Below are positions 54,167 to 62,466 of a DNA stretch of 64,000 bases, in pieces. The DNA is from Bacillota bacterium (GTDB lineage Bacteria; Bacillota; Clostridia; Acetivibrionales; DSM-1351): assembly GCA_023392075.1 (NCBI GenBank), contig JAEVZU010000180.1, positions 1-64,000 of the forward strand. The letters run 5' to 3'. The notes below the pieces were generated by a model that saw only the letters and a list, made by a program, of their open reading frames with translations, was not told the origin of the DNA and ran no database searches. The first letter of the stretch is position 1. Every line of letters begins with the position of its first letter. The translations under genes were made by a program, and so were the position numbers.

Positions 54167-55582
54167 ATGGAACAGAATGAGAATGAAAACATGAATAAGC
54201 ATAATGACTTGTGGCAGAAGAAAAGACGTATGTCCTGGGCAGTACCTGTAGCAATTGTTGCAGTACTGGCATTGGCAGGGGTATCGACCTGGGGATATTA
54301 TCAGAGCAAGCAGCTCAATGATCTGAGGATAATGATGGACAACCAATACAGCAGAGCCTTCCTGGATTTGAACGAGTATGTTGACAACCTTGAAGTTTTA
54401 TTGGCCAAATCCCTGGTTACCTCAACCCCAAAAGGTACTTCCACAATGCTTGAGGAAGTATGGCGTCAGGCAAATTTGGCCCAGACAAATATGGGACAGC
54501 TTCCGGTGGCACCTCCCATCCTTGAAAAGACCTCAAACTTTCTGACTCAGGTGGGAGACATGGCCTATGCATATAATACAAAGACTGCGAACGGTCTTCC
54601 GTTAAGTGATGAGGAGTATCAGAGCGTTCAAAAAATGCATGGCTTTTCCCTATCGCTGCAAAACAGTTTACACGGTATAGAAGAGCAGATCAATAACGGA
54701 AAAATGACCTGGGGGACTGCAGGAGGACCAAGGCAGCTTAAAAGCCAAAATACCAAATATATTCAGACAACACAGTTTGAAAATGTAGATAAGAATTTTC
54801 AGGAGTATCCTTCAATGATATATGACGGACCTTACTCCGACCATATGATGAAGGTTAAGCCTATTGGTCTGAAGGATGAAAAAATCAGCCCCGCCCGGGC
54901 AGAGGAGATCGTCCGGAAGATGATTGGAAATGACAAGATTCAGGGTGTTACACGGCTTGAGGACAACAAAGAAGGAAGTATAAAAACTTACAGGTATAAG
55001 GTCAGCTACAAGAATTCGGACAATGACGGCAGTGCTGAAATAGATATAACGCAACAGGGCGGACAGGTATACTGGATGCTGAGAAACAGGAGCGTCAGTT
55101 CAGCAAAGATGTCCATGAACGCTGCTAAAAAAGCTGCACTGGACTTTCTTAAGAAAAACGGGTTCAGCAGTATGAAGGACACATATTATATGAGAACTGA
55201 CGGTATGGCAACAATATGCTATGCATATGAACAGGATGGAGTAACCGTCTATCCTGACCTTGTCAAGGTAAAGGTAGCCCTTGATAACGGCGAAGTGCTG
55301 GGAATCGAGGCCAAAGGTTATTTGTATAACCACAAGACCAGGGACATTCCTCCCACAAATCTCACCATTGAGCAGGCGAGAAGCAAGATAAATAAAAACC
55401 TGAAAATAGAGAAGCAGAGCAAGGCAATAATTCCTACAGATTTTAAGACAGAAAAATACTGTTATGAATTTCAAGGAGCGCTGGATGATCAGAAATATAT
55501 ATTATATATAAATGCTTTGACAGGAACTGAGGAGGATATCCTCATGCTGGTCAGCACTGATGAGGGCTCGCTGACTATGTAA
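54167..55582 (+). CDS. ypeB: Germination protein YpeB
   Basis: A 471-residue partner that SleB needs for stable localisation in the spore. It has an N-terminal membrane anchor (residues about 20-40), a helical domain, and C-terminal PepSY modules (for example I-S-P-A-R-A-E-E-I-V-R-K-M near residue 240 and T-I-E-Q-A-R-S-K-I near 402). ATGGAGGTGATTTG gives the site for the ATG at 54167. It is cotranscribed with sleB and a terminator follows. Confidence 0.95.
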   Translation: MEQNENENMNKHNDLWQKKRRMSWAVPVAIVAVLALAGVSTWGYYQSKQLNDLRIMMDNQYSRAFLDLNEYVDNLEVLLAKSLVTSTPKGTSTMLEEVWRQANLAQTNMGQLPVAPPILEKTSNFLTQVGDMAYAYNTKTANGLPLSDEEYQSVQKMHGFSLSLQNSLHGIEEQINNGKMTWGTAGGPRQLKSQNTKYIQTTQFENVDKNFQEYPSMIYDGPYSDHMMKVKPIGLKDEKISPARAEEIVRKMIGNDKIQGVTRLEDNKEGSIKTYRYKVSYKNSDNDGSAEIDITQQGGQVYWMLRNRSVSSAKMSMNAAKKAALDFLKKNGFSSMKDTYYMRTDGMATICYAYEQDGVTVYPDLVKVKVALDNGEVLGIEAKGYLYNHKTRDIPPTNLTIEQARSKINKNLKIEKQSKAIIPTDFKTEKYCYEFQGALDDQKYILYINALTGTEEDILMLVSTDEGSLTM

Positions 55583-55622
55583 ATGCTGTTGCTGCAAATT
55601 TTTAAGATTAACGTAAAGACAC

Positions 55623-55674
55623 AAAACAGTTAGAGAAATGTTCTTCTCCGATTATTTCTCTAACTGTTTTTATA
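55623..55674 (+). terminator. Terminator of sleB-ypeB
   Basis: A 17-bp near-perfect stem, AAAACAGTTAGAGAAAT (55623-55639) with its complement at 55654-55670, ends in TTTTT. Confidence 0.85.
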
Positions 55675-55702
55675 ACAGCACTTAATTTTATAAATATAGT
55701 TA

Positions 55703-55770
55703 TTGACGCTTTAAGGATTTATTAATAATATATAGTTAGGGTTCTAATTATATGAATTCTAACTATATAT
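55703..55770 (+). promoter_or_regulatory. Promoter and palindromic operator of the MarR/ABC operon
   Basis: TTGACG (55703-55708), a 17-nt spacer and TAATAT (55726-55731) form a promoter. A perfect 12-bp inverted repeat, ATATATAGTTAG (55728-55739) and CTAACTATATAT (55759-55770), overlaps the -10 box. That layout fits autorepression by the MarR protein encoded 40 nt downstream. Confidence 0.6.
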
Positions 55771-55809
55771 AACGAGTATTACGAATTTTGTTGCAGGATA
55801 GGAGATAAT

Positions 55810-56256
55810 ATGTTGGATCAGAGAGAATTAAACTTTTTGCTGGTTAAGGTTGGAGCGGTACATAGAAGGAGATCCACTTATGAATTTATGAAGCATGACC
55901 TCACGCCCGGCCAGCCCAGGATGATAAATTACCTTTTTGAACATAACGGCTGCATACAAAGGGAAATAGCTGCCGACTGTCATATGGAGCCTGCCTCGGT
56001 AACCAGTGTATTAAATAGCATGGAAAAATCAGGGCTGATAGAGAAAAGGCCTGTAAAAGGAGACAAGCGGGCTCTTGAGGTATGGCTGACAGACAAAGGC
56101 TTTGAAAAGAAAAAAGTAATAGACAGGATTTTTGTTTCAATGGCCGATGAGTGCTTTAAAGGATTTTCAGATGAAGAAAAGCAGCTTGCCGGAAACTTCC
56201 TTTCCCGGATATTCAAAAACATGGTAGACGGGGAACAGCAGGAATGGCGGACCTAG
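55810..56256 (+). CDS. MarR-family transcriptional regulator
   Basis: A 148-residue winged-helix repressor. The DNA-binding part reads C-I-Q-R-E-I-A-A-D-C-H-M-E-P-A-S-V-T-S-V-L followed by the wing R-P-V-K-G-D-K-R-A. It lies 15 nt before a two-gene ABC exporter and behind a palindromic operator, so it probably represses itself and the exporter until a drug-like ligand binds (inference). Confidence 0.92.
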   Translation: MLDQRELNFLLVKVGAVHRRRSTYEFMKHDLTPGQPRMINYLFEHNGCIQREIAADCHMEPASVTSVLNSMEKSGLIEKRPVKGDKRALEVWLTDKGFEKKKVIDRIFVSMADECFKGFSDEEKQLAGNFLSRIFKNMVDGEQQEWRT

Positions 56257-56271
56257 GAGGATACAGCGCAA

Positions 56272-58011
56272 ATGAACCTATATAAACCATATTTTAAAAA
56301 ATACAGGGTATTGTTCCTGTCCGGAATTAGCTGCGTGTTTTTGGAGGCTGTATGCGATTTGCTCCAGCCAACTATCATGGCACACATAATAGACGATGGA
56401 GTAAAAAACGGCAATGTTGCATCCGTTTTATATTTTGGGCTCACAATGCTGGGAATAACCGCCCTGGGAGCGTGCTTCGCGGCTATAAGAAATATTCTTG
56501 CAAGCAAGGTTTCACAAAGCTTCGGTGCAGATTTGAGGTATGATGTTTTCAAGAAGATAATGAACTTTTCCGAAGCAAGTGCCGACAGCATAGAAAGCGG
56601 CTCACTGATAACCAGAATGACAAATGATACCTCTCAGGTAACACAGTTTGTAAACGGTATTATGAGGATATTTTTTAAGGCGCCGCTCACCTGTATCGGA
56701 AGCATAATCCTTGCCATAATGTTAAGTCCCTATATGAGTGTGGTTCTGCTGATAGCCATAGCAGTGGTGGCAGCCTTGATTTTCATTAGCATGAAAATGA
56801 GCTACACCCGTTTCTCAAAGGTTCAGAAAGCCATCGACAAGGTAAATACGGTTGTGCAGGAATACCTGCTGGGCATAAGGCTGGTCAAGGCCTTTGGAAG
56901 ATATGAGGAGGAAGAGGGACGGTTTGATATAGCAAACTCGGATCTGAATAAAAAAAGTATCTCTTCCCAGCTGGTAATAGCATATTTTTCACCAGTCATG
57001 TCTTTGACTGTCAGCATCGGAATTGCAGTCATTATATACCTGGGAAGCATACTGTTCGGGGAAGGCCAGCTTGAGGTCGGCAAAGTAGCCGCCTTTATAA
57101 ATTACATGACCCAAATACTTACCTCCCTCATAATGATAACCAATATATTCAATACTTTTATAAGAACAAAGGCATCAACTGAAAGAATTGAAGAAATATT
57201 GGCCGGAGAAGAGGATTACGCAGGTCCCGGAAAACCTGATCAAATTATTACCGGTGAGCTGGAGTTTGATAATGTGACTTTTGCATATCCCGGTGGAAGC
57301 GGACTGCCTGTTATAAAGGAGCTGTCCTTTAAAATAAATGCGGGTGAGACCCTGGCGGTTATTGGGCCTACGGGTGCGGGCAAATCCACACTTGCCTGGC
57401 TTTGTCTGCATTTTTACGAGGTGAACGAGGGTGCAATTTATATTAACGGGGAAAATATTAATGGTATGGATACTCCAGACCTCAGGCAGAACATAGCTTT
57501 TGCGCCTCAAAAAAGCATGCTCTTTACAGGTTCGGTATTTGATAATATTGCCTGGGGAGTGAGTACAATGGATGAGGAGCAGGTAATTCGGGCTGCTGAG
57601 AATGCGCAGGCGCAGGAATTTATTGAAAAAATGCCAGACAGATATAAAAGTGTGCTGGGGCAGAACGGAGTAAACCTTTCGGGCGGACAGAAACAGAGGT
57701 TATCCATAGCCAGAGCCCTTGCAAAGGAAGCACCTGTTCTGATACTTGACGACTGTACAAGTGCACTTGATGCAATTACCGAGGCACGGGTGAGGAAGGC
57801 CTTGAAAAGCCTTGACTCAAATAGAACAGCCATAATGATAACTCAAAGAATCGGCACGGCCATGTCAGCCGATAAAATTCTGGTGCTTGATAACGGAGTA
57901 AATGTGGGTTTTGGAAAGCATACGGAGTTAATGAACAACTGCAGTACCTACAGGGAGATTTATGATTCACAAATTGGGGGTGACCTTATAACACATGTCA
58001 AACAGGAATGA
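56272..58011 (+). CDS. ABC exporter half-transporter with degenerate ATP site
   Basis: A 579-residue fused membrane-ATPase subunit. Six membrane helices (residues 15-310) precede the ATPase with Walker A G-P-T-G-A-G-K-S-T and signature L-S-G-G-Q-K-Q-R. Its own site is atypical: Walker B ends L-I-L-D-D-C-T-S (catalytic Glu replaced by Asp) and the H-loop is I-T-Q-R (His replaced by Gln). This is the usual sign of the non-hydrolysing site in heterodimeric exporters such as TM287/288. The gene overlaps its partner by 17 nt. Confidence 0.92.
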   Translation: MNLYKPYFKKYRVLFLSGISCVFLEAVCDLLQPTIMAHIIDDGVKNGNVASVLYFGLTMLGITALGACFAAIRNILASKVSQSFGADLRYDVFKKIMNFSEASADSIESGSLITRMTNDTSQVTQFVNGIMRIFFKAPLTCIGSIILAIMLSPYMSVVLLIAIAVVAALIFISMKMSYTRFSKVQKAIDKVNTVVQEYLLGIRLVKAFGRYEEEEGRFDIANSDLNKKSISSQLVIAYFSPVMSLTVSIGIAVIIYLGSILFGEGQLEVGKVAAFINYMTQILTSLIMITNIFNTFIRTKASTERIEEILAGEEDYAGPGKPDQIITGELEFDNVTFAYPGGSGLPVIKELSFKINAGETLAVIGPTGAGKSTLAWLCLHFYEVNEGAIYINGENINGMDTPDLRQNIAFAPQKSMLFTGSVFDNIAWGVSTMDEEQVIRAAENAQAQEFIEKMPDRYKSVLGQNGVNLSGGQKQRLSIARALAKEAPVLILDDCTSALDAITEARVRKALKSLDSNRTAIMITQRIGTAMSADKILVLDNGVNVGFGKHTELMNNCSTYREIYDSQIGGDLITHVKQE

Positions 58012-59848
58012 AACACGGAATCTCGACAACATGCCCAAGCTGGGCAGATGGGGAGCGGCGGGGCATCAGAGGTTTAAACCCACAGCCCGGCCCAAGGACA
58101 CAAAAGGCACCCTTGTCAGACTGATAAGAATGTTTGGAAGATGGCGTAAATCCATACTGATTGCAGCATCGCTTACAGTTCTATCCACTGCGGCAGGTTT
58201 GCTTACTCCATATTTACTGGGTGAGGCTATTAACACTTTCGATATAGATACAAATATCGTTGACAACAAGCTGCTGATAACAATACTGACAGCTCTGGTT
58301 TTCTGCTACCTGACAAGTTGGGTGCTGGATACGTTTAATGGCGTACTCATGGCCAGGGTGACCCAAAATCTTGTAAAACATATAAGAACCGAGTTCTTTT
58401 CAAAGCTTCAGAGAATACCCCTGAACTTTTACGATACAAGATCTCACGGAGATACTATGAGCAGGATTACAAATGACGTTGACAATATAAGCAGTACTGT
58501 GGGGCAAACAACAACACAGCTTATTTCAAGTGTTTTTTCAATAACAGGAGCACTGATAATGATGCTGGTACTAAGTCCGGGGCTCACATTGGTGGCGTTG
58601 GTAACCATACCGTTAATATTCCTGCTGACAAAAACCATAGCTAAAAGGAGCAGAAAGTATTTTACCAGTCAGCAGCAGACACTGGGGAGCCTTAATGGTG
58701 TCATAGAGGAGAGCATTCAGGGGCTGAAAATGGTAAAGGCCTTTAACCGGCAGCAAAAGGTGCTGGAGGATTTTAAGGAAGTAAACCGGACCTTGTGTGA
58801 TTACTCCACGAAAGCTCAAATTTGGGCCGGTTTTCTTATGCCGTTTATGAACGTGATCAATAATCTCAGCTATACGCTGATAGCCTGCGCCGGCGGGCTC
58901 ATGGCAGTCAGGGAGTACATAACCGTGGGAGTTGTAGTCAGCTTTCTCACATATTCAAGACAATTCGGAATGCCCCTCAATCAAATAGCCGGTATGTTTA
59001 ATACCATTCAGTCAGCCCTTGCCGGCGCTGAAAGAGTTTTTGAGATATTGGACGAGAAGGAGGAACTGCCGGATAAGCCAAAGCTCAAAGAATTTGGCCC
59101 GGCCCTGGGAAAAGTTGAATTTAGAGAGATCACCTTTTCCTATACCAGTGGAAAACCCGTACTGAACAATGTCAGCTTTCAGGTGCAGTCCGGAGAAGTT
59201 GTTGCACTGGTAGGTGAGACAGGAGCCGGAAAAACAACCATAGTTAATCTTCTCACCCGTTTTTATGAACCTGAAAGAGGGCGGATACTGATTGATGATA
59301 TATGCATTACAGATATAACAAGAAAGGACTTAAGAAACTGTTTTTCGGTGGTGTTGCAGGACACCTGCCTTTTTACCGGAAGCATTGCGGACAATATAAG
59401 GTATTCAAGACCTGATGCCACCGATGCCGAAGTCAAAGACGCTGCTGTCATGGCTCATGCAGACGGGTTTATTTCCCGCCTTCCAAGAGGTTATAATACT
59501 CAGGTTTCAGGCAGCTCCGACAATCTGAGCCAGGGACAGCGTCAGCTCATTGCCATCGCGAGGGCAGTCTTGTGCCAGGCGCCTGTTCTGATACTTAACG
59601 AGGCCACAAGCAGTGTTGATACCAAAACGGAAAAGGAAATCCAACAGGCGCTTTTGAAGCTGATGAAAAACCACACAAGTTTTCTGATAGCACATCGTCT
59701 GTCCACCATCCGGGATGCGGATAAAATACTTGTCATCGGAGACGGCGGTATTCTTGAAACGGGTACACACAACCAGCTGATGGAGAAAAAGGGAGTATAC
59801 TACAGAATGGTGGTCAGCCAGATGGGATTGGATGAGGAAGCCGGTTGA
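57995..59848 (+). CDS. ABC exporter half-transporter, partner subunit
   Basis: A 617-residue subunit with a basic N-terminal extension of about 45 residues, six membrane helices and an ATPase with Walker A G-E-T-G-A-G-K-T-T. The signature is L-S-Q-G-Q-R-Q and the H-loop I-A-H-R is intact. Walker B reads V-L-I-L-N-E-A-T-S, with the usual Asp replaced by Asn (codon AAC) while the catalytic Glu is kept. The pair should form a multidrug- or lipid-type exporter. A GCCGG/CCGGC hairpin covers the stop codon. Confidence 0.92.
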   Translation: MSNRNETRNLDNMPKLGRWGAAGHQRFKPTARPKDTKGTLVRLIRMFGRWRKSILIAASLTVLSTAAGLLTPYLLGEAINTFDIDTNIVDNKLLITILTALVFCYLTSWVLDTFNGVLMARVTQNLVKHIRTEFFSKLQRIPLNFYDTRSHGDTMSRITNDVDNISSTVGQTTTQLISSVFSITGALIMMLVLSPGLTLVALVTIPLIFLLTKTIAKRSRKYFTSQQQTLGSLNGVIEESIQGLKMVKAFNRQQKVLEDFKEVNRTLCDYSTKAQIWAGFLMPFMNVINNLSYTLIACAGGLMAVREYITVGVVVSFLTYSRQFGMPLNQIAGMFNTIQSALAGAERVFEILDEKEELPDKPKLKEFGPALGKVEFREITFSYTSGKPVLNNVSFQVQSGEVVALVGETGAGKTTIVNLLTRFYEPERGRILIDDICITDITRKDLRNCFSVVLQDTCLFTGSIADNIRYSRPDATDAEVKDAAVMAHADGFISRLPRGYNTQVSGSSDNLSQGQRQLIAIARAVLCQAPVLILNEATSSVDTKTEKEIQQALLKLMKNHTSFLIAHRLSTIRDADKILVIGDGGILETGTHNQLMEKKGVYYRMVVSQMGLDEEAG

Positions 59849-59954
59849 CACCGGCATTACCAAATATTACAATTAACTTGTAAAATTGAAGATGGAAATC
59901 ATTTTTATATAACTGTAGTTCAATTTGCAAGAGTTATTCTGAAAGAGGGATTGT

Positions 59955-60755
59955 ATGAACATATCTATTGCTACTGCAACATTTTATAACACACCTTTTA
60001 CAGAAGCACTGGAGTTGATAAGGCTGGCAGGTTTTGAAAGCATTGAGCTGGATACCTACTGGACAGGCGGTGACAACTGGGAAGTAACACAGCATCTCAG
60101 AGATATCCGGCCCAAAGAAGTATTAAAAATAGTAAAGGAAAGCGGACTCAAGATAAATTCACTCCATGATATGGGAGGCGTAATATTCAAGGATACCGAT
60201 ACCCTGATCAGCGCCGGTACCTATGAATACCTGGAATATGGGGAGCAGGACATTCCCTGTCTGGTCTTTCATGCACCTCATAAAAAAACCGGGGATAAAG
60301 GCTGGTGGTCCGGATATTGCAAAAAAGCCGCCGGGGATTTGAAAGCACTTAAGGACAAATATCTGGTTTGTATTGAAAATATACAAAACTTTCCGGGATA
60401 TCAGACCTCTTTGATCGACCCTGATGAAATGCTTGCCTTTGTCAGGGAAAATGGATTGTACATAAATATGGATACTACTCATTATGCACAGTGCGGTATT
60501 GATATAGTCTCCACGGCAAGGGCTGCTGCAGATTACGTCAGGGGAGTGCATTTCAGTGATTACAAGGATGGCAAAAGGCATTTGTTTCCCGGTGAAGGAG
60601 TATTGGATCTTAAAGGGTTTATCAAGTCCCTGAAACTTGACAAGCTGCATGCAATGACTCTTGAGTGCAATATCCCATATGAAAAAGGCAGGCCTGAGGT
60701 GTCTGTCGAAGGGATGAAGCGGGCCGGGAGCTATGTTCAGAGCCTTATACTGTGA
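59955..60755 (+). CDS. Sugar phosphate isomerase/epimerase-like TIM-barrel protein
   Basis: A 266-residue xylose-isomerase-like (AP endonuclease 2 fold) protein. The typical start is A-T-A-T-F-Y-N-T-P-F-T-E-A-L-E-L-I. Probable metal ligands are E in V-C-I-E-N-I, D-T-T-H in the centre, H in G-V-H-F-S-D-Y and E in T-L-E-C-N-I. The substrate is unknown. AAGAGGG precedes the ATG. It runs into the YdcF gene 37 nt later. Confidence 0.85.
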   Translation: MNISIATATFYNTPFTEALELIRLAGFESIELDTYWTGGDNWEVTQHLRDIRPKEVLKIVKESGLKINSLHDMGGVIFKDTDTLISAGTYEYLEYGEQDIPCLVFHAPHKKTGDKGWWSGYCKKAAGDLKALKDKYLVCIENIQNFPGYQTSLIDPDEMLAFVRENGLYINMDTTHYAQCGIDIVSTARAAADYVRGVHFSDYKDGKRHLFPGEGVLDLKGFIKSLKLDKLHAMTLECNIPYEKGRPEVSVEGMKRAGSYVQSLIL

Positions 60756-60792
60756 GGGGGTGTGGACATAATAGAGATGAAAGGAATATATA

Positions 60793-61614
60793 ATGAAGGA
60801 CTATGCAATGAAGGACTATACCGAGTTTGATGCGGCAGCAGATTTGAACAGCATAACAGGATTTTTATCCAGACGGGATATTAGCGAACTTACCAGTCGG
60901 GCATTGTATACCGGTTTTGGAATTTTACAGGCCGATCTGCTCATCATACTGGGCAGCAGTATTCCCTATCTGGCGGAACTTGGTGCAAGTGCATTTCTTG
61001 ACGGGGTCGCTAGAGACTTGATGATAGTCGGAGGAATAGGCCATTCTACAAAATATCTGGCGGAAAATATACTCAATAATCCGGAATATGGGGGGATAGC
61101 TGTTGACAACAGGCCTGAAGCGGATATCTTGAAAGAGGTGGTCTCAAAGAAGGCAGGTTTGAATGTTGACAGTATTATTATTGAAAACCGGTCAACCAAC
61201 TGCGGAGAGAATGCTGTTCAGGCACTTAAGGTCTTGAAGGAACAGGCGAAGATTCCATCCTCAGTAATAATCATTCAGGATCCGACAATGCAGTTAAGGA
61301 CCTGTGCAGCATTTCTCAAGGCCTGGTCCGGTGAGAAAACAGGGATTATTAGTTACAGTCCATTTATTCCCCATATTAAAGCTGAAGCAGGAGGCTTAAA
61401 GCTAATAAACAATATTTATGGCTTATGGTCATTTGACAGATTTATAGATCTTGTTATGGGCGAAATTCCGAGGCTGAGAGATGATGAAGAGGGTTACGGG
61501 CCGAAGGGTAAGAATTTTATAGCTCATGTAGATATTCCTGATAATGTACTTGAAGCATATGGCAGGCTGCAGACAAAATTTAGCGGATATAAACATATCA
61601 TGCTTAGAAAATAA
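60793..61614 (+). CDS. YdcF/DUF218-family protein
   Basis: A 273-residue cytoplasmic protein of the DUF218 (YdcF/ElyC/SanA) fold, with D-L-L-I-I-L-G-S-S near residue 47, the acidic E-N-R-S-T-N-C-G-E-N-A segment near 135 and I-I-I-Q-D-P-T-M-Q-L-R near 160. YdcF binds S-adenosylmethionine in E. coli; function here is unknown. The first 15 nt are tandemly repeated (two ATGAAGGACTAT copies at 60793 and 60808), giving two possible starts. Confidence 0.8.
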   Translation: MKDYAMKDYTEFDAAADLNSITGFLSRRDISELTSRALYTGFGILQADLLIILGSSIPYLAELGASAFLDGVARDLMIVGGIGHSTKYLAENILNNPEYGGIAVDNRPEADILKEVVSKKAGLNVDSIIIENRSTNCGENAVQALKVLKEQAKIPSSVIIIQDPTMQLRTCAAFLKAWSGEKTGIISYSPFIPHIKAEAGGLKLINNIYGLWSFDRFIDLVMGEIPRLRDDEEGYGPKGKNFIAHVDIPDNVLEAYGRLQTKFSGYKHIMLRK

Positions 61615-61727
61615 CAATATGCAGTATTAGCAGCTAAAAATGCAATATATGGCAGGTAATTCGTTGATTTTAATTATAGATTTCGGTCAAGGGTATTGAC
61701 CATGCACATATGGACGCGGAGGGTTAA

Positions 61728-62132
61728 ATGAAAAAAGTAATTGCGGTATTTGTTATTGTGGGGGTTATCCTTGCGGGGTATTTCGGAACAAAGGGAATAC
61801 AGTCATATCTGGACCTGAGGAAGTATCAGAAGCAAATAGAAGATATTAAAATCGAGAATGTGGATTTGAACAGTATTCCCGACGGAACCTATGTGGGAAA
61901 CGCGGAGGTGCTTTGGATAGCTGCAGAAGTAAAGGTAAATGTTAAAGACCACAAAATAGCAAATATTGATCTGATAAGGCATAAAAATGAGCGTGGGGGA
62001 AAGGCTGAGGTAATACCGCAGAGAGTTGTGGATACCCAATCGCTGCAGGTAGAGGCTGTATCCGGTGCTACCAACAGCAGCAAAGTTATTCTGAAGGCTA
62101 TACAAAATGCCCTGGAAAATGGAGTAAAATAA
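61728..62132 (+). CDS. Membrane-anchored FMN-binding domain protein
   Basis: A 134-residue protein with one N-terminal membrane helix and an extracytoplasmic FMN-binding domain. The domain opens with P-D-G-T-Y-V-G-N-A and ends with the flavin-attachment-type motif S-G-A-T-N-S-S. In RnfG/NqrC and related proteins the Thr of this motif carries covalent FMN, added by an ApbE flavin transferase; no apbE is in this window. It probably acts in extracellular electron transfer. The MITE begins right at its stop codon. Confidence 0.85.
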   Translation: MKKVIAVFVIVGVILAGYFGTKGIQSYLDLRKYQKQIEDIKIENVDLNSIPDGTYVGNAEVLWIAAEVKVNVKDHKIANIDLIRHKNERGGKAEVIPQRVVDTQSLQVEAVSGATNSSKVILKAIQNALENGVK

Positions 62133-62456
62133 GATGTCGCAAAAACAATTGAAATACATGTAAAAAATATTTTAATAGTGCCCCGTACAAACGTCAATAA
62201 ATGGATTGCTCACAAAGTACATACTTGAAATTTGTACGGCTCATCACAAGAGTTTTCGCTGCCGCAGAACACTCGACATCCTGTCTCGGGTTGCTGCTCA
62301 AATCGTCTTCCTGCCGATTTGCCAGCTAAAACTCTTGTGTTTCACCTACAATTTCAGGCATGTACTTTTAATGTAGCTTCCCATTTATTGAAGTTGTACT
62401 CGCACACTATAATCAATAGTAATTCATGTATCACAATTGTCTCATTTTCCGACAGC
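62133..62456 (+). repeat. Fold-back MITE (about 324 bp) with arms of more than 100 bp
   Basis: Left end GATGTCGCAAAA (62133-62144) and right end TTTTCCGACAG (62445-62455) are near-complements. The arms stay complementary inward (ACAATTG; ATACATG; TCAATAAATGG with CCATTTATTGA) to a perfect 12-bp CACAAGAGTTTT (62245-62256) with AAAACTCTTGTG (62328-62339). The loop of about 70 nt is GC-richer. No transposase. It fills almost the whole gap between the FMN-binding gene and aspS, and shares sequence with 37846-37977. Confidence 0.75.
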
Positions 62457-62466
62457 TATTTTTACA

